Shown here: positions 1 to 6,746 of the stretch, one piece after another
Layout: each line of letters starts with the position of its first letter
Numbering within the stretch: the first letter of the stretch is position 1
Assembly (NCBI GenBank): GCA_900548815.1
Contig: URLR01000044.1
Span: 1 to 16,890, forward strand
Length of the DNA stretch: 16,890 nucleotides
Source: an uncultured Collinsella sp.
GTDB lineage: Bacteria; Actinomycetota; Coriobacteriia; Coriobacteriales; Coriobacteriaceae
Reading direction: 5' to 3'
Translations under genes and position numbers: made by a program
Notes under the pieces: model-generated
Seen by the model: only the letters and a program-made list of their open reading frames with translations
Databases searched by the model: none
What the model was told of the DNA's origin: nothing

Positions 1-47
1 GAGATAGGAGTCCGTCTCGTGGGCTCGGAGATGTGTATAAGAGACAG
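1..47 (+). other. Nextera/Tn5 sequencing adapter (artefact)
   Basis: This is not genomic sequence. Positions 29-47 are the 19-base Tn5 mosaic end (AGATGTGTATAAGAGACAG). It is preceded by the Nextera i7 primer (GTCTCGTGGGCTCGG), an 8-base index AGGAGTCC and the last bases of the P7 tail. Its reverse complement recurs at the other end of the window. Translating through it gives the spurious peptide GSEMCIRDS, a known contaminant signature in protein databases. Real DNA begins at 48. Confidence 0.98.
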
Positions 48-366
48 CTATACGCCTGATGAAAACGGCGAGGGTGCTGCGCCGGAGACGGTGGCACCCG
101 AGCAGACGCTTGCCGAGCAGCTGGAAGGGCTGCCGCATGACGAGCTCGTACGGATCGTCGAGACCATGGAGGAAGACATGCGTAACGCTTCCGCCGCCAT
201 GGACTTTGAGGAGGCGGCACGTCTGCGCGATGCCGTCGTTCAGATCCGGGCGATGCTTGAGGGCGCATCTGAGGACGAAACGATCGAGCGTTTGCGTTCG
301 CAGGCTCGCAAGGGTTCTACCTTTGCTTCGGGTAGAAAACGCCAAGGTACACGATTCAGGAAGTAG
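48..366 (+). CDS. uvrB: UvrABC excinuclease subunit B, C-terminal fragment
   Basis: This is the last 105 codons (frame from 49) of UvrB, the helicase-like damage-verification subunit of nucleotide excision repair. UvrA loads it on DNA, and it then recruits UvrC. What is visible is the C-terminal UVR domain, a helical hairpin with the core MDFEEAARLRDAV near the end, followed by a basic tail ending RKRQGTRFRK. In the family this hairpin binds the matching UVR motif of UvrC, and uvrC is also in this window. The DEAD/helicase core, which is most of a roughly 660-700 residue protein, lies outside the contig. The apparent ATG at 19 is inside the adapter and must not be used as a start. The gene ends with TAG and is followed at once by a hairpin terminator. 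A lone UVR-motif protein (McsA-like) is possible, but the tail arrangement and the uvrA/uvrC neighbours favour UvrB. Confidence 0.88.
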
Positions 367-370
367 CGAA

Positions 371-404
371 CAGGCCCCGAGTTCCCTGTGGAGCTCGGGG
401 CCTG
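371..404. terminator. Shared hairpin terminator between convergent genes
   Basis: An 11-bp perfect GC-rich stem (CAGGCCCCGAG at 371-381 with CTCGGGGCCTG at 394-404) encloses a 12-nt loop. It starts 4 nt after the uvrB stop and lies 27 nt from the stop of the facing minus-strand gene. It has only a short T-containing tail (TGTCGTTC) on the plus side. Its symmetry and location suggest it works for both converging transcripts. Confidence 0.75.
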
Positions 405-431
405 TGTCGTTCGGACGCGGGAGTTCGTGCA

Positions 432-2072
432 CTAGAGGTCTGCTATCAGCGCCTCAGCGCAACGGATGCCGTCGGTGGCGGCACTCATGATGCCGCCGGC
501 ATATCCGGCACCCTCGCCGCAAGGGTAAAGGCCCGGAGTCGACACGGCGTGGCATGTTCGATCGCGGGTGACGGTGACCGGGGAGCTCGAACGCGTCTCC
601 ACGCCAGTGAGGACCGCATCGGGGCGGTCATAGCCACGCAGTTTCTTACCGAGCAGGGGGATTCCCAAACGAAGCGATTCGACGATATGCTGCGGGAGGG
701 CATCGTCGATCGCCGTCCAGGTTACGCCAAGTGGATAGGTCGGTTTTACCTTTCCGGGTGCCGTGCTGGCGCGCCCCGCAAGGAAATCCCCGACGAGCTG
801 TGCCGGCGCGTTCCAGTTGGAGCCACCCAGGCGATAGGCGGCTCGCTCGCAGGCGCGCTGGAGCTCAATGCCTGCAAGCGGATCATCGCCGGGAAGGTCA
901 TCAGGTGTGACGTTGACGAGTAGGGCGGCATTCGCGTTGCGCCCGTTGCGGGCATTGAGGCTGGCGCCGTTGACGCACAGATGACCCTGCTCGGAAGAGG
1001 CCGCGACAACCTGTCCGCCGGGGCACATGCAAAACGAGAACACACTGCGGCCGTTGGGGAGATGGGCGACAAGCTTGTAGGGGGCTGCTCCGAGTGCCGG
1101 GTGCCCCGCCGAAGGGCCATATTGGGCACGGTCGATGTCGCGCTGTGGATGCTCGATGCGCACACCCATGGCAAAGATCTTTTGCGCGAGGGTAACGTTA
1201 TGTTCTTTGAGAAGCTCGAATACGTCGCGGGCGGAATGGCCGCAGGCGAGAATGAGGTGCTTTGTGGCGATTGTCTCGCTTGTGGTCTCTTGGGGCGGTT
1301 GGACATCGACGCCGGTGATGGCGCCAGATCCATCGGTTCGAATATTGACGAGCTTTGTTCGATAACGGACGGTTCCACCGAGCTGCTCGATGCGCTGAGA
1401 AATGTTGGTGACGACGATGGGGAGGATGTCGGAGCCAATGTGCGGCTTGGCGTCCCACAGGATGTCGCGAGGTGAGCCAGCTTCGACGAAGGTCTCAAGA
1501 ATCAGTCGATGGGCAGGATTCTTGGTTCCCGTGTTGAGCTTGCCGTCCGAGAAGGTCCCTGCGCCGCCCAGGCCAAATTGGATATTGCTTTCGGGGTCGA
1601 GGATACGCTCCTTAAGAAAGAGATCAATCGCTTCCGAGCGGCGAAGTGCGGGGTCGCCGCGCTCGATGAGCAGGGGTTTAAGGCCCGCTTCGGCAAGGGT
1701 CAGGGCGGCGAAGAGACCGGCGCAACCGGCGCCGACAACGACGGGACGCTCCTTGGGTGCATTCGGGACAGGGTTGGAGAATGATGGAGTCTCGCCGTCT
1801 ACCATGCGGATGCGCGAGCGGTCGCGCTCGGCGACGCGGTCGACCACCTCCTGCTCGAGTCGGGAGCTTGTCAGTTCAACTCGAAAGCTCAAAATAAAAT
1901 GGACATCTCGCTTTTTACGGGCGTCGATTGACTTGCGATGGAGCTCAATGGCTTTAATCTGGGAATCCTCGCATCGCAGGGCTCGTTTGACGGCGCGTCT
2001 GCCAATAGCAAGGCAGGCGGCTTCGTCGCCGGCCTCATCGAGTGACGCGTGGACTTGGGTGATTTCGATCAT
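432..2072 (-). CDS. FAD-dependent dehydrogenase, COG2509 family
   Basis: A 546-residue flavoprotein of the uncharacterised FAD-dependent dehydrogenase family COG2509. The substrate and reaction are unknown. An N-terminal domain (about residues 1-107) precedes the dinucleotide-binding fold. The GxGxxG motif is GAGCAG at 114-119, with the ribose-binding acid in the following ERG (E137). The family block FGLGGAGTFSDGKLNT is at about 166-181, and a C-terminal FAD-contact stretch (PCGEGAGYAGGI) sits near the end. The frame stays open upstream to 2243, but I take ATG at 2072: it is preceded at 6 nt by a perfect AAGGAG (2079-2084), and the upstream extension would cross the terminator at 2091-2122. 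It lies behind the COG2081 flavoprotein on the same strand but is separated from it by that terminator, so it is either read through at reduced level or has its own start that I could not locate. The family call is firm, the function is not. Confidence 0.88.
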   Translation of the reverse strand: MIEITQVHASLDEAGDEAACLAIGRRAVKRALRCEDSQIKAIELHRKSIDARKKRDVHFILSFRVELTSSRLEQEVVDRVAERDRSRIRMVDGETPSFSNPVPNAPKERPVVVGAGCAGLFAALTLAEAGLKPLLIERGDPALRRSEAIDLFLKERILDPESNIQFGLGGAGTFSDGKLNTGTKNPAHRLILETFVEAGSPRDILWDAKPHIGSDILPIVVTNISQRIEQLGGTVRYRTKLVNIRTDGSGAITGVDVQPPQETTSETIATKHLILACGHSARDVFELLKEHNVTLAQKIFAMGVRIEHPQRDIDRAQYGPSAGHPALGAAPYKLVAHLPNGRSVFSFCMCPGGQVVAASSEQGHLCVNGASLNARNGRNANAALLVNVTPDDLPGDDPLAGIELQRACERAAYRLGGSNWNAPAQLVGDFLAGRASTAPGKVKPTYPLGVTWTAIDDALPQHIVESLRLGIPLLGKKLRGYDRPDAVLTGVETRSSSPVTVTRDRTCHAVSTPGLYPCGEGAGYAGGIMSAATDGIRCAEALIADL

Positions 2073-2090
2073 CGAGGTCTCCTTAGATGC

Positions 2091-2122
2091 AAGAAAGAGG
2101 CCGCCCGGTGTCCCAGACGGCC
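2091..2122 (-). terminator. Intrinsic terminator downstream of the COG2081 gene
   Basis: Read on the minus strand, a 10-bp stem with two G-U pairs (GGCCGTCTGG / CCGGGCGGCC, plus-strand arms 2099-2108 and 2113-2122) closes a 4-nt loop and runs directly into the T-rich tract TCTTTCTT (2091-2098). It sits 29 nt after the COG2081 stop and just upstream of the ribosome-binding site of the COG2509 gene, so it ends or attenuates the mrp transcript. Confidence 0.8.
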
Positions 2123-2151
2123 CGAATGCGTTTTGATTATAGACTGCGCGG

Positions 2152-3423
2152 CTATAGGCTGCTTGCAGCGCGAATACCCGAGATCCAAGCCCACGCAAGG
2201 TTGAAACCACCGCAATCGGCATCGATGTCGAGCGCCTCGCCACAGATGTAAAGTGGGACGCCTGCCGCGTTGCTCACGCAGAGGTCGGGAGCTGAGACGC
2301 TCTCGATGGGCACGCCGCCGCGCGTGACCTGGGCCGAACGCTCCTCCGTCGTTCCCTCGACGAGCAGCTTAAAGTGCTTGAGGATTGAGACCAGATGGAC
2401 GACGTCGTACGACCCGGGGTGGCACTGTTCGAATGCGGTGCAGACAACGTGTGAGAACTGCGGGGCGAGCATGCCGTCGAGCCAACGGGGGTCGCAGGGC
2501 GAAAAGCCGCCGAGCAACGCAACTCGCCGGTTGAGCATATCGAGCAACTCGTCTTTGGAGAGGTCGGGGAAAACGTCGAGCAGAATCGTGTCGCCGCGCT
2601 GGACGCGACGGGAGAGGTTAAAGGCGGCAACGCCCGAGATGCCAAAGGTTCGGAAGAGCACTTCGCCGTCTTCGCTCCAGAGCTCCTCGTGATTGCGGGT
2701 GAGCGTCAAACGGGCGCGGATGCGCAGGCCATCCAGCGTCTTGAGCGCAGTCTGGTCGCCGAAGACCGATGCCGACACAGGGCAGAGGACGGGGTGCTGC
2801 GGGGTGAGGGGAAGATTGAACGTCTTCGCGATGTCGGCAGGGCTGCCGCCCGTAGCGATAATTACGGCCTTTGCCTGCAGCGTCTCGTTCGTGCGAGGGG
2901 TGTCGGTGAGCGCCTTCCGAAGCGAGCGGAGTTCCGATTTTCGGTCGTCGTGCTTTTTTGCCTTGAGTGCTCGCGCGGGACGGTCAATTTTGAGTGCCCA
3001 GCCCTCGGGGGCTTTGAATGCCGAGGCGACGTTTGCTCCACAGATCAAGGTGATACCCAGGTGATTGCAAGCGTTGAGAAGCGCATCGCGCACCGATTCG
3101 GCACGAAGGGAGCGCGGATACAGCCGGCCCTCCTCGGAGGTCGTCATGATGCCCAGCGAGGAGAAGAAACTGTCGAGCTCTTGCTCGGGCTGGGGACCCA
3201 TGACGGATTCGACGAATGCGGGGTGGTTGTACCGCTGGAAATCAATTGATTCGTTGGAAAGGTTGCAGCGGCCGTTGCCGGTCGCAAGGAGTTTAAGGCC
3301 GGAGGCAACATCGCGCTCAACGATGCAGACGCTTTTGCCTGCGCGTGCGGCCGTAATGGCGGCGGCGAGACCCGAGGCCCCGCCGCCGATTACCAAGACG
3401 TCATAGGAGGCGTTTGTGTTCAC
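2152..3423 (-). CDS. HI0933/COG2081-family NAD(P)/FAD-dependent oxidoreductase
   Basis: A 423-residue flavoprotein of the HI0933 family (COG2081), which also contains YhiN and the clostridial bile-acid-operon protein BaiN. The physiological substrate of most members is unknown. The Rossmann motif GGGASG is at 13-18, followed by the acid in VERD. The family hallmark GLKLLATGNGRCNLSN is at 42-57, the ATGG motif at about 190-193, and the C-terminal FAD-binding block CGEALDIDADCGGFN near 396-410. Translation starts at GTG (3421-3423), which directly follows the TAA of mrp with no gap, with a GAGG 5 nt upstream inside the mrp end, so the two are translationally coupled. Residues about 149-183 form a strongly basic, hydrophilic stretch (KAKKHDDRKSELRSLRK) between the mid domain and ATGG that looks like an inserted loop. 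A bile-acid role is only a remote possibility: no other bai gene is present. Confidence 0.9.
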   Translation of the reverse strand: MNTNASYDVLVIGGGASGLAAAITAARAGKSVCIVERDVASGLKLLATGNGRCNLSNESIDFQRYNHPAFVESVMGPQPEQELDSFFSSLGIMTTSEEGRLYPRSLRAESVRDALLNACNHLGITLICGANVASAFKAPEGWALKIDRPARALKAKKHDDRKSELRSLRKALTDTPRTNETLQAKAVIIATGGSPADIAKTFNLPLTPQHPVLCPVSASVFGDQTALKTLDGLRIRARLTLTRNHEELWSEDGEVLFRTFGISGVAAFNLSRRVQRGDTILLDVFPDLSKDELLDMLNRRVALLGGFSPCDPRWLDGMLAPQFSHVVCTAFEQCHPGSYDVVHLVSILKHFKLLVEGTTEERSAQVTRGGVPIESVSAPDLCVSNAAGVPLYICGEALDIDADCGGFNLAWAWISGIRAASSL

Positions 3424-4254
3424 TTAGGCCTCGGCGGTCTCGTGCGGGGCAATGGCCTCGACGGCAGAGACGGCCTGGGGCAGCATACCGTCGGGCAATG
3501 CGGTCTCAACCTCGCCCTTATCGCAAGCCTCGGCGAGTGCCGGATTGATGGGAAGCTGCCCTAGGATCTCGAGGTTGTAACGCTCGGCGACCTCGGGGAG
3601 CTTGCTCTTGCCAAAGACCTCTATCTTCTTGCCGCAATCGGGGCACTCGATATAGCTCATGTTCTCGACGATGCCCAGAATGGGGACGTTCATCTTTTCG
3701 GCCATGTTGACCGCCTTGGCGACGATCATCGAGACCAGATCCTGCGGGCTCGTGACGATGACGATGCCATCGACGGGCAGCGACTGGAAGACGGTGAGGG
3801 CGACGTCGCCCGTTCCCGGAGGCATGTCGACCATCAGGTAGTCGATGGGGCCCCATGAGGTCTCGCTCCAGAACTGCCTAATGGCGCCTGCGATGACCGG
3901 ACCGCGCCAAAGGACGGGGTCGGTCTCGTTTTGGAGCAGAAGGTTGGAGCTCATGACCTTGACGCCGTGCTCGGAGATTTCGGGCAGCATAAGGTTGCCG
4001 AGGGCATGGACGTGACGTCCGCTCATACCGAACATCTTAGGGATAGAGGGGCCGGTAATATCGGCATCGAGGACGCCGACCTTGTGACCGTGGCGGGAAA
4101 GCTCCGTGGCGATGGCGCCGGTGACGAATGACTTGCCGACGCCGCCCTTGCCGGAAAGCACGGCGATAACGCGCTTGACCTCGGACAGCGTATTTTCCTC
4201 AAATTGCGACGGCGACGTTTGCCCGCCGGCTGCCTGTGCGTGCTCGCAACCCAT
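3424..4254 (-). CDS. mrp: Mrp/ApbC (NBP35-like) iron-sulfur carrier ATPase
   Basis: A 276-residue P-loop ATPase of the Mrp/Nbp35/ApbC family. In characterised members a dimer binds a labile [4Fe-4S] cluster and delivers it to apo-proteins in the cytosol. The deviant Walker A is GKGGVGKS at 35-42, the switch I region LDADITGPSIP at 62-72, and the Walker B region DMPPGTGD at 143-150. The bridging-cluster pair CPDC supplies C204 and C207. The N-terminal extension has one cysteine (C3) and lacks the full four-cysteine ferredoxin-like motif of eukaryotic Nbp35. The frame is open to 4311, but ATG at 4254 is preceded at 6 nt by AAGGAG (4261-4266), which fixes the start. The stop abuts the GTG of the downstream flavoprotein gene, so they form one operon. 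A promoter candidate lies at 4310-4339. Confidence 0.94.
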   Translation of the reverse strand: MGCEHAQAAGGQTSPSQFEENTLSEVKRVIAVLSGKGGVGKSFVTGAIATELSRHGHKVGVLDADITGPSIPKMFGMSGRHVHALGNLMLPEISEHGVKVMSSNLLLQNETDPVLWRGPVIAGAIRQFWSETSWGPIDYLMVDMPPGTGDVALTVFQSLPVDGIVIVTSPQDLVSMIVAKAVNMAEKMNVPILGIVENMSYIECPDCGKKIEVFGKSKLPEVAERYNLEILGQLPINPALAEACDKGEVETALPDGMLPQAVSAVEAIAPHETAEA

Positions 4255-4276
4255 GTTTGACTCCTTTGTATATGTT

Positions 4277-4290
4277 GGGGCCGGAGCCCC
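4277..4290 (-). promoter_or_regulatory. UNCG-capped hairpin in mrp leader
   Basis: On the minus strand GGGGC-TCCG-GCCCC forms a perfect 5-bp GC stem with a C(UCCG)G tetraloop, a member of the unusually stable UNCG class. It lies 10 nt upstream of the mrp Shine-Dalgarno. It has no T tract, so it is not an intrinsic terminator. It may stabilise the 5' end of the message. Confidence 0.45.
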
Positions 4291-4309
4291 GCGGTGTGAC
4301 ACGAGCGTC

Positions 4310-4339
4310 ATTGTACCCTCGTTTGCGAGCGGGAGTCAT
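4310..4339 (-). promoter_or_regulatory. Candidate sigma-70 promoter of mrp operon
   Basis: Reading the minus strand, ATGACT (4334-4339; 4 of 6 to TTGACA) is followed after 18 nt by TACAAT (4310-4315; 5 of 6 to TATAAT). Transcription would start about 50 nt before the mrp ATG, inside the 145-base gap after the sulfatase gene. It is the best match in the gap, called by eye only. Confidence 0.5.
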
Positions 4340-4399
4340 TTACGATGCATTTGGGCCGAGCGTGCTTGCAATACGATGGGTCCAAGCGAATGGGCGGGC

Positions 4400-6553
4400 T
4401 TACTGAACTTTGCTAGCGAACTCGAGGTATTGCATGCGCTGCAGCTTGTCGATCGTCGAGGCGTATGGGCTGTCTTCAGATTCCAAGTCGTAGCGCAGCC
4501 CGTCGGCACCAAGGTAGCCGGCGACATTGATGGTGGGCACATCTGACCTTGTTGCAAGCAGAGCCTTTTGATAGTCGGTGAGCGGGGCGCCGATCTTATT
4601 AAGGGTAATGGCTGCAATCTCGTTTGCCCCGACGGTGTCGTAGACGTTGAGCTCGGTATTGCCGGCGATTTCATAGTTAGCCCAGACGAAATATGTCGAC
4701 TGATAGATACGGAAAGCGTGGCTTGCCGTATCTTCCTGAGGGTACAGCTCGTCGTTGAGAGTCGTTGCGGCGCTCGGCTGATGGTCGCCAAAAAAGACAA
4801 GGACAACCGGTCTGCCGATATTGCGGAGCTCGTTGATAAAGTACTCGAGGTCCCGGTCGGATGCGTTGATGCAGGTAAGATAGGTGTTGAGCGCGCTATT
4901 GGCACCCTCGCTGGCTCCCTCGACCCAATAGTTTGTCAGCTCCTCGGCGGGAACGGTGCCATAGTCGTAGCCGCCGTGATTTTGCATCGTGACGTCAAAG
5001 ATGAACTGCGGCGCTTCGTCGGTTCTAAGCAGGTCGAGTATCTTGTCGTAGGTGGCGTAGTCGCATACGCCGGCATGGTAACAGGGCGCACCTTCGAAAT
5101 CGCCGATTGAAAGAAAGTCTCCAAAGCCCAGCTGCTGATAGATTTTATCTCGATGGTAGTTGACGGGGTTTTGCGGGTGCATAGCGGTAGCGGTATACCC
5201 AAGCTCCTTAAGGTCCTTTGCCAGGCTGTTGACACCGTTCATCTGATATAGCTGATAGGGGATTTTGCCTAATCCGACAAAGGCCGTTGTCGCTCCGGTC
5301 AAAAATTCGAATTCGGAGTTCGCCGTTCCGCCACCGGCGACCGAAGCGAGCATGGTGCCGCGAACAAGTGTGTCGGGAAGCGAGTTGTAGAATGCGGGGC
5401 CGGTGTACCCGGCCGCCTGGAGCTGCTCAAAGCACGAAAGGTCGCTAAAACTCTCGTTCATGACGGCAACAATCGTCGGCTTGATTTCATTGAACTGGGC
5501 AACGGCCGCCGCGCGCTGCTCGCTTGAGCCATACGTGCTGTCGTAGGCGGCGGCGAGCTCCTGCTCGATGCTCTGCGCCTCATCGGGCGTATAGTCTTCG
5601 GGCCTCTCAATAGGCAACTCGTTGACCATTTCGGTGAACGAAGTGATAAAACCCTGAGACGCATACGTGGTAATGGGCTGCCAACGGTCAAATCCAAAAT
5701 CCAGCGCCTGCTCCAAGTCGATGCTGGAAAAGCCCGAGAGCCCCACAACGGTCACTAGCAGAAAAGCGCAGAGGTTAGCGGCGATTGCGGGGAAGACATG
5801 GGTGGGCGTACGGAGCTTTCGCGGTCGGATAAGCGAAAGAAGCCCCAGGGAAATCTCCAGCAGGGCGAGAGAGGTTACGATTCCGGCGGTAAAGGTAAAC
5901 TCGTATCCCTCGCTCACTTCCATTGCAGTGCCAAGGGCCAAGATATTGCTTGGCAGGATGGCTTCGCCTTTAAACGTTATGACGAAGTGCTCGGCAATGC
6001 CAAGGATGCAACAGACGACGGGCACGAGGGCCATGACGCCTCCATGACGCTGTCCCAGCAGATAAAGGGAGAGCAGAACCGTCGCGAGCAGCCCGACGGA
6101 AAACCCGAATGAGTTGGCGGGAATGTGATAGAACGTTTCGTTGCAGGCAATTTCGAGTGAAACGAACGAGAGCGCGGAAACAGCGGCGATGACAAGGATG
6201 TCACGGCAAATACAGGCAACCGTTCCCGTCTCAAGATCGGTTTGGTCGATAAGTCCCGAAACCAAGGGCTCGACAAGCAGTACGACGGCGGCAGCACCGA
6301 GCGCCGAATAAGAAAGGACCCATAGGGAACTGTCCTCATTTACGAGCAATTGATTCGTAATCCATGCAGCTACCATGCCGAGCGGGATGAGGAGCGTCGC
6401 GCACCAAAAGACGCGGGCAATGGGCGGCTTTTCATTGTGTTTGATTGAAAAATACACGCGCACGACGACGATGGCCACGATAAGGACGGCGATGAATATG
6501 GGCAGATTGGCCATGTCACTCGAAGTGATTTCAAGGGGGATATCTTCGGTCAT
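4400..6553 (-). CDS. LTA synthase-like membrane sulfatase-fold phosphotransferase
   Basis: A 717-residue polytopic membrane protein with a C-terminal extracellular alkaline-phosphatase/sulfatase-fold domain, of the LTA synthase/phosphoglycerol transferase superfamily. The first 275 residues carry about seven or eight hydrophobic helices, beginning at about 15-35, 49-67 and 78-97, rather than the five of classical LtaS. The catalytic domain starts near residue 357 (PTIVAVMNES). By family analogy E367 of NES is a metal ligand, T410 of GGGTANSE the nucleophile, and D590/H591 of FFGDHQPS the distal metal ligands, with H526 in QNHGGY nearby. All key residues are present, so it should be active. 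In the family it would transfer a phosphoglycerol-type group to an envelope glycopolymer; the actual acceptor is unknown. The start chosen is ATG at 6553, with GAGGA 6 nt upstream; the frame extends to 6628 without a better site. It diverges from uvrA. A plain extracellular sulfatase is the alternative. Confidence 0.87.
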   Translation of the reverse strand: MTEDIPLEITSSDMANLPIFIAVLIVAIVVVRVYFSIKHNEKPPIARVFWCATLLIPLGMVAAWITNQLLVNEDSSLWVLSYSALGAAAVVLLVEPLVSGLIDQTDLETGTVACICRDILVIAAVSALSFVSLEIACNETFYHIPANSFGFSVGLLATVLLSLYLLGQRHGGVMALVPVVCCILGIAEHFVITFKGEAILPSNILALGTAMEVSEGYEFTFTAGIVTSLALLEISLGLLSLIRPRKLRTPTHVFPAIAANLCAFLLVTVVGLSGFSSIDLEQALDFGFDRWQPITTYASQGFITSFTEMVNELPIERPEDYTPDEAQSIEQELAAAYDSTYGSSEQRAAAVAQFNEIKPTIVAVMNESFSDLSCFEQLQAAGYTGPAFYNSLPDTLVRGTMLASVAGGGTANSEFEFLTGATTAFVGLGKIPYQLYQMNGVNSLAKDLKELGYTATAMHPQNPVNYHRDKIYQQLGFGDFLSIGDFEGAPCYHAGVCDYATYDKILDLLRTDEAPQFIFDVTMQNHGGYDYGTVPAEELTNYWVEGASEGANSALNTYLTCINASDRDLEYFINELRNIGRPVVLVFFGDHQPSAATTLNDELYPQEDTASHAFRIYQSTYFVWANYEIAGNTELNVYDTVGANEIAAITLNKIGAPLTDYQKALLATRSDVPTINVAGYLGADGLRYDLESEDSPYASTIDKLQRMQYLEFASKVQ

Positions 6554-6671
6554 GGACGTTCCTCTGTTACGGCAAATTAAGTTCAGTATTAGATTACTGT
6601 AACCTTTCCACGGCATTTCGAGAAACAAAGCGCCCGATACGCAAAGCTAAAGGTCTGCGAATCTTGTATTA

Positions 6672-6685
6672 CGAACATCTGTGCG
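6672..6685. promoter_or_regulatory. LexA (SOS) box-like operator upstream of uvrA
   Basis: CGAACATCTGTGCG matches 12 of 14 positions of the Gram-positive DinR/LexA consensus CGAACATATGTTCG (core GAAC-N4-GTTC, with one core mismatch). It lies 61 nt before the uvrA ATG in the 193-base divergent region 6554-6746, where an operator would be expected. Convincing -35/-10 hexamers could not be assigned on either strand. It is 118 nt from the start of the divergent sulfatase-like gene and could affect that gene too. Confidence 0.55.
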
Positions 6686-6746
6686 CGTCGAGTGCGCTAA
6701 ACTCATCGACAGTATGATTCGATGCAATAGGAGGCAAGGAGCTTCC

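Noticed and set aside
2136..2164. Perfect TATAAT on the minus strand (2136-2141) as promoter for the COG2509 gene
   Set aside because: No acceptable -35 lies 16-19 nt upstream, and the intrinsic terminator at 2091-2122 would end the transcript almost at once.
4255..4399. Terminator for the LtaS-like gene
   Set aside because: No stem followed by a T tract was seen on the minus strand after the stop; only the UNCG hairpin in the mrp leader is clear.
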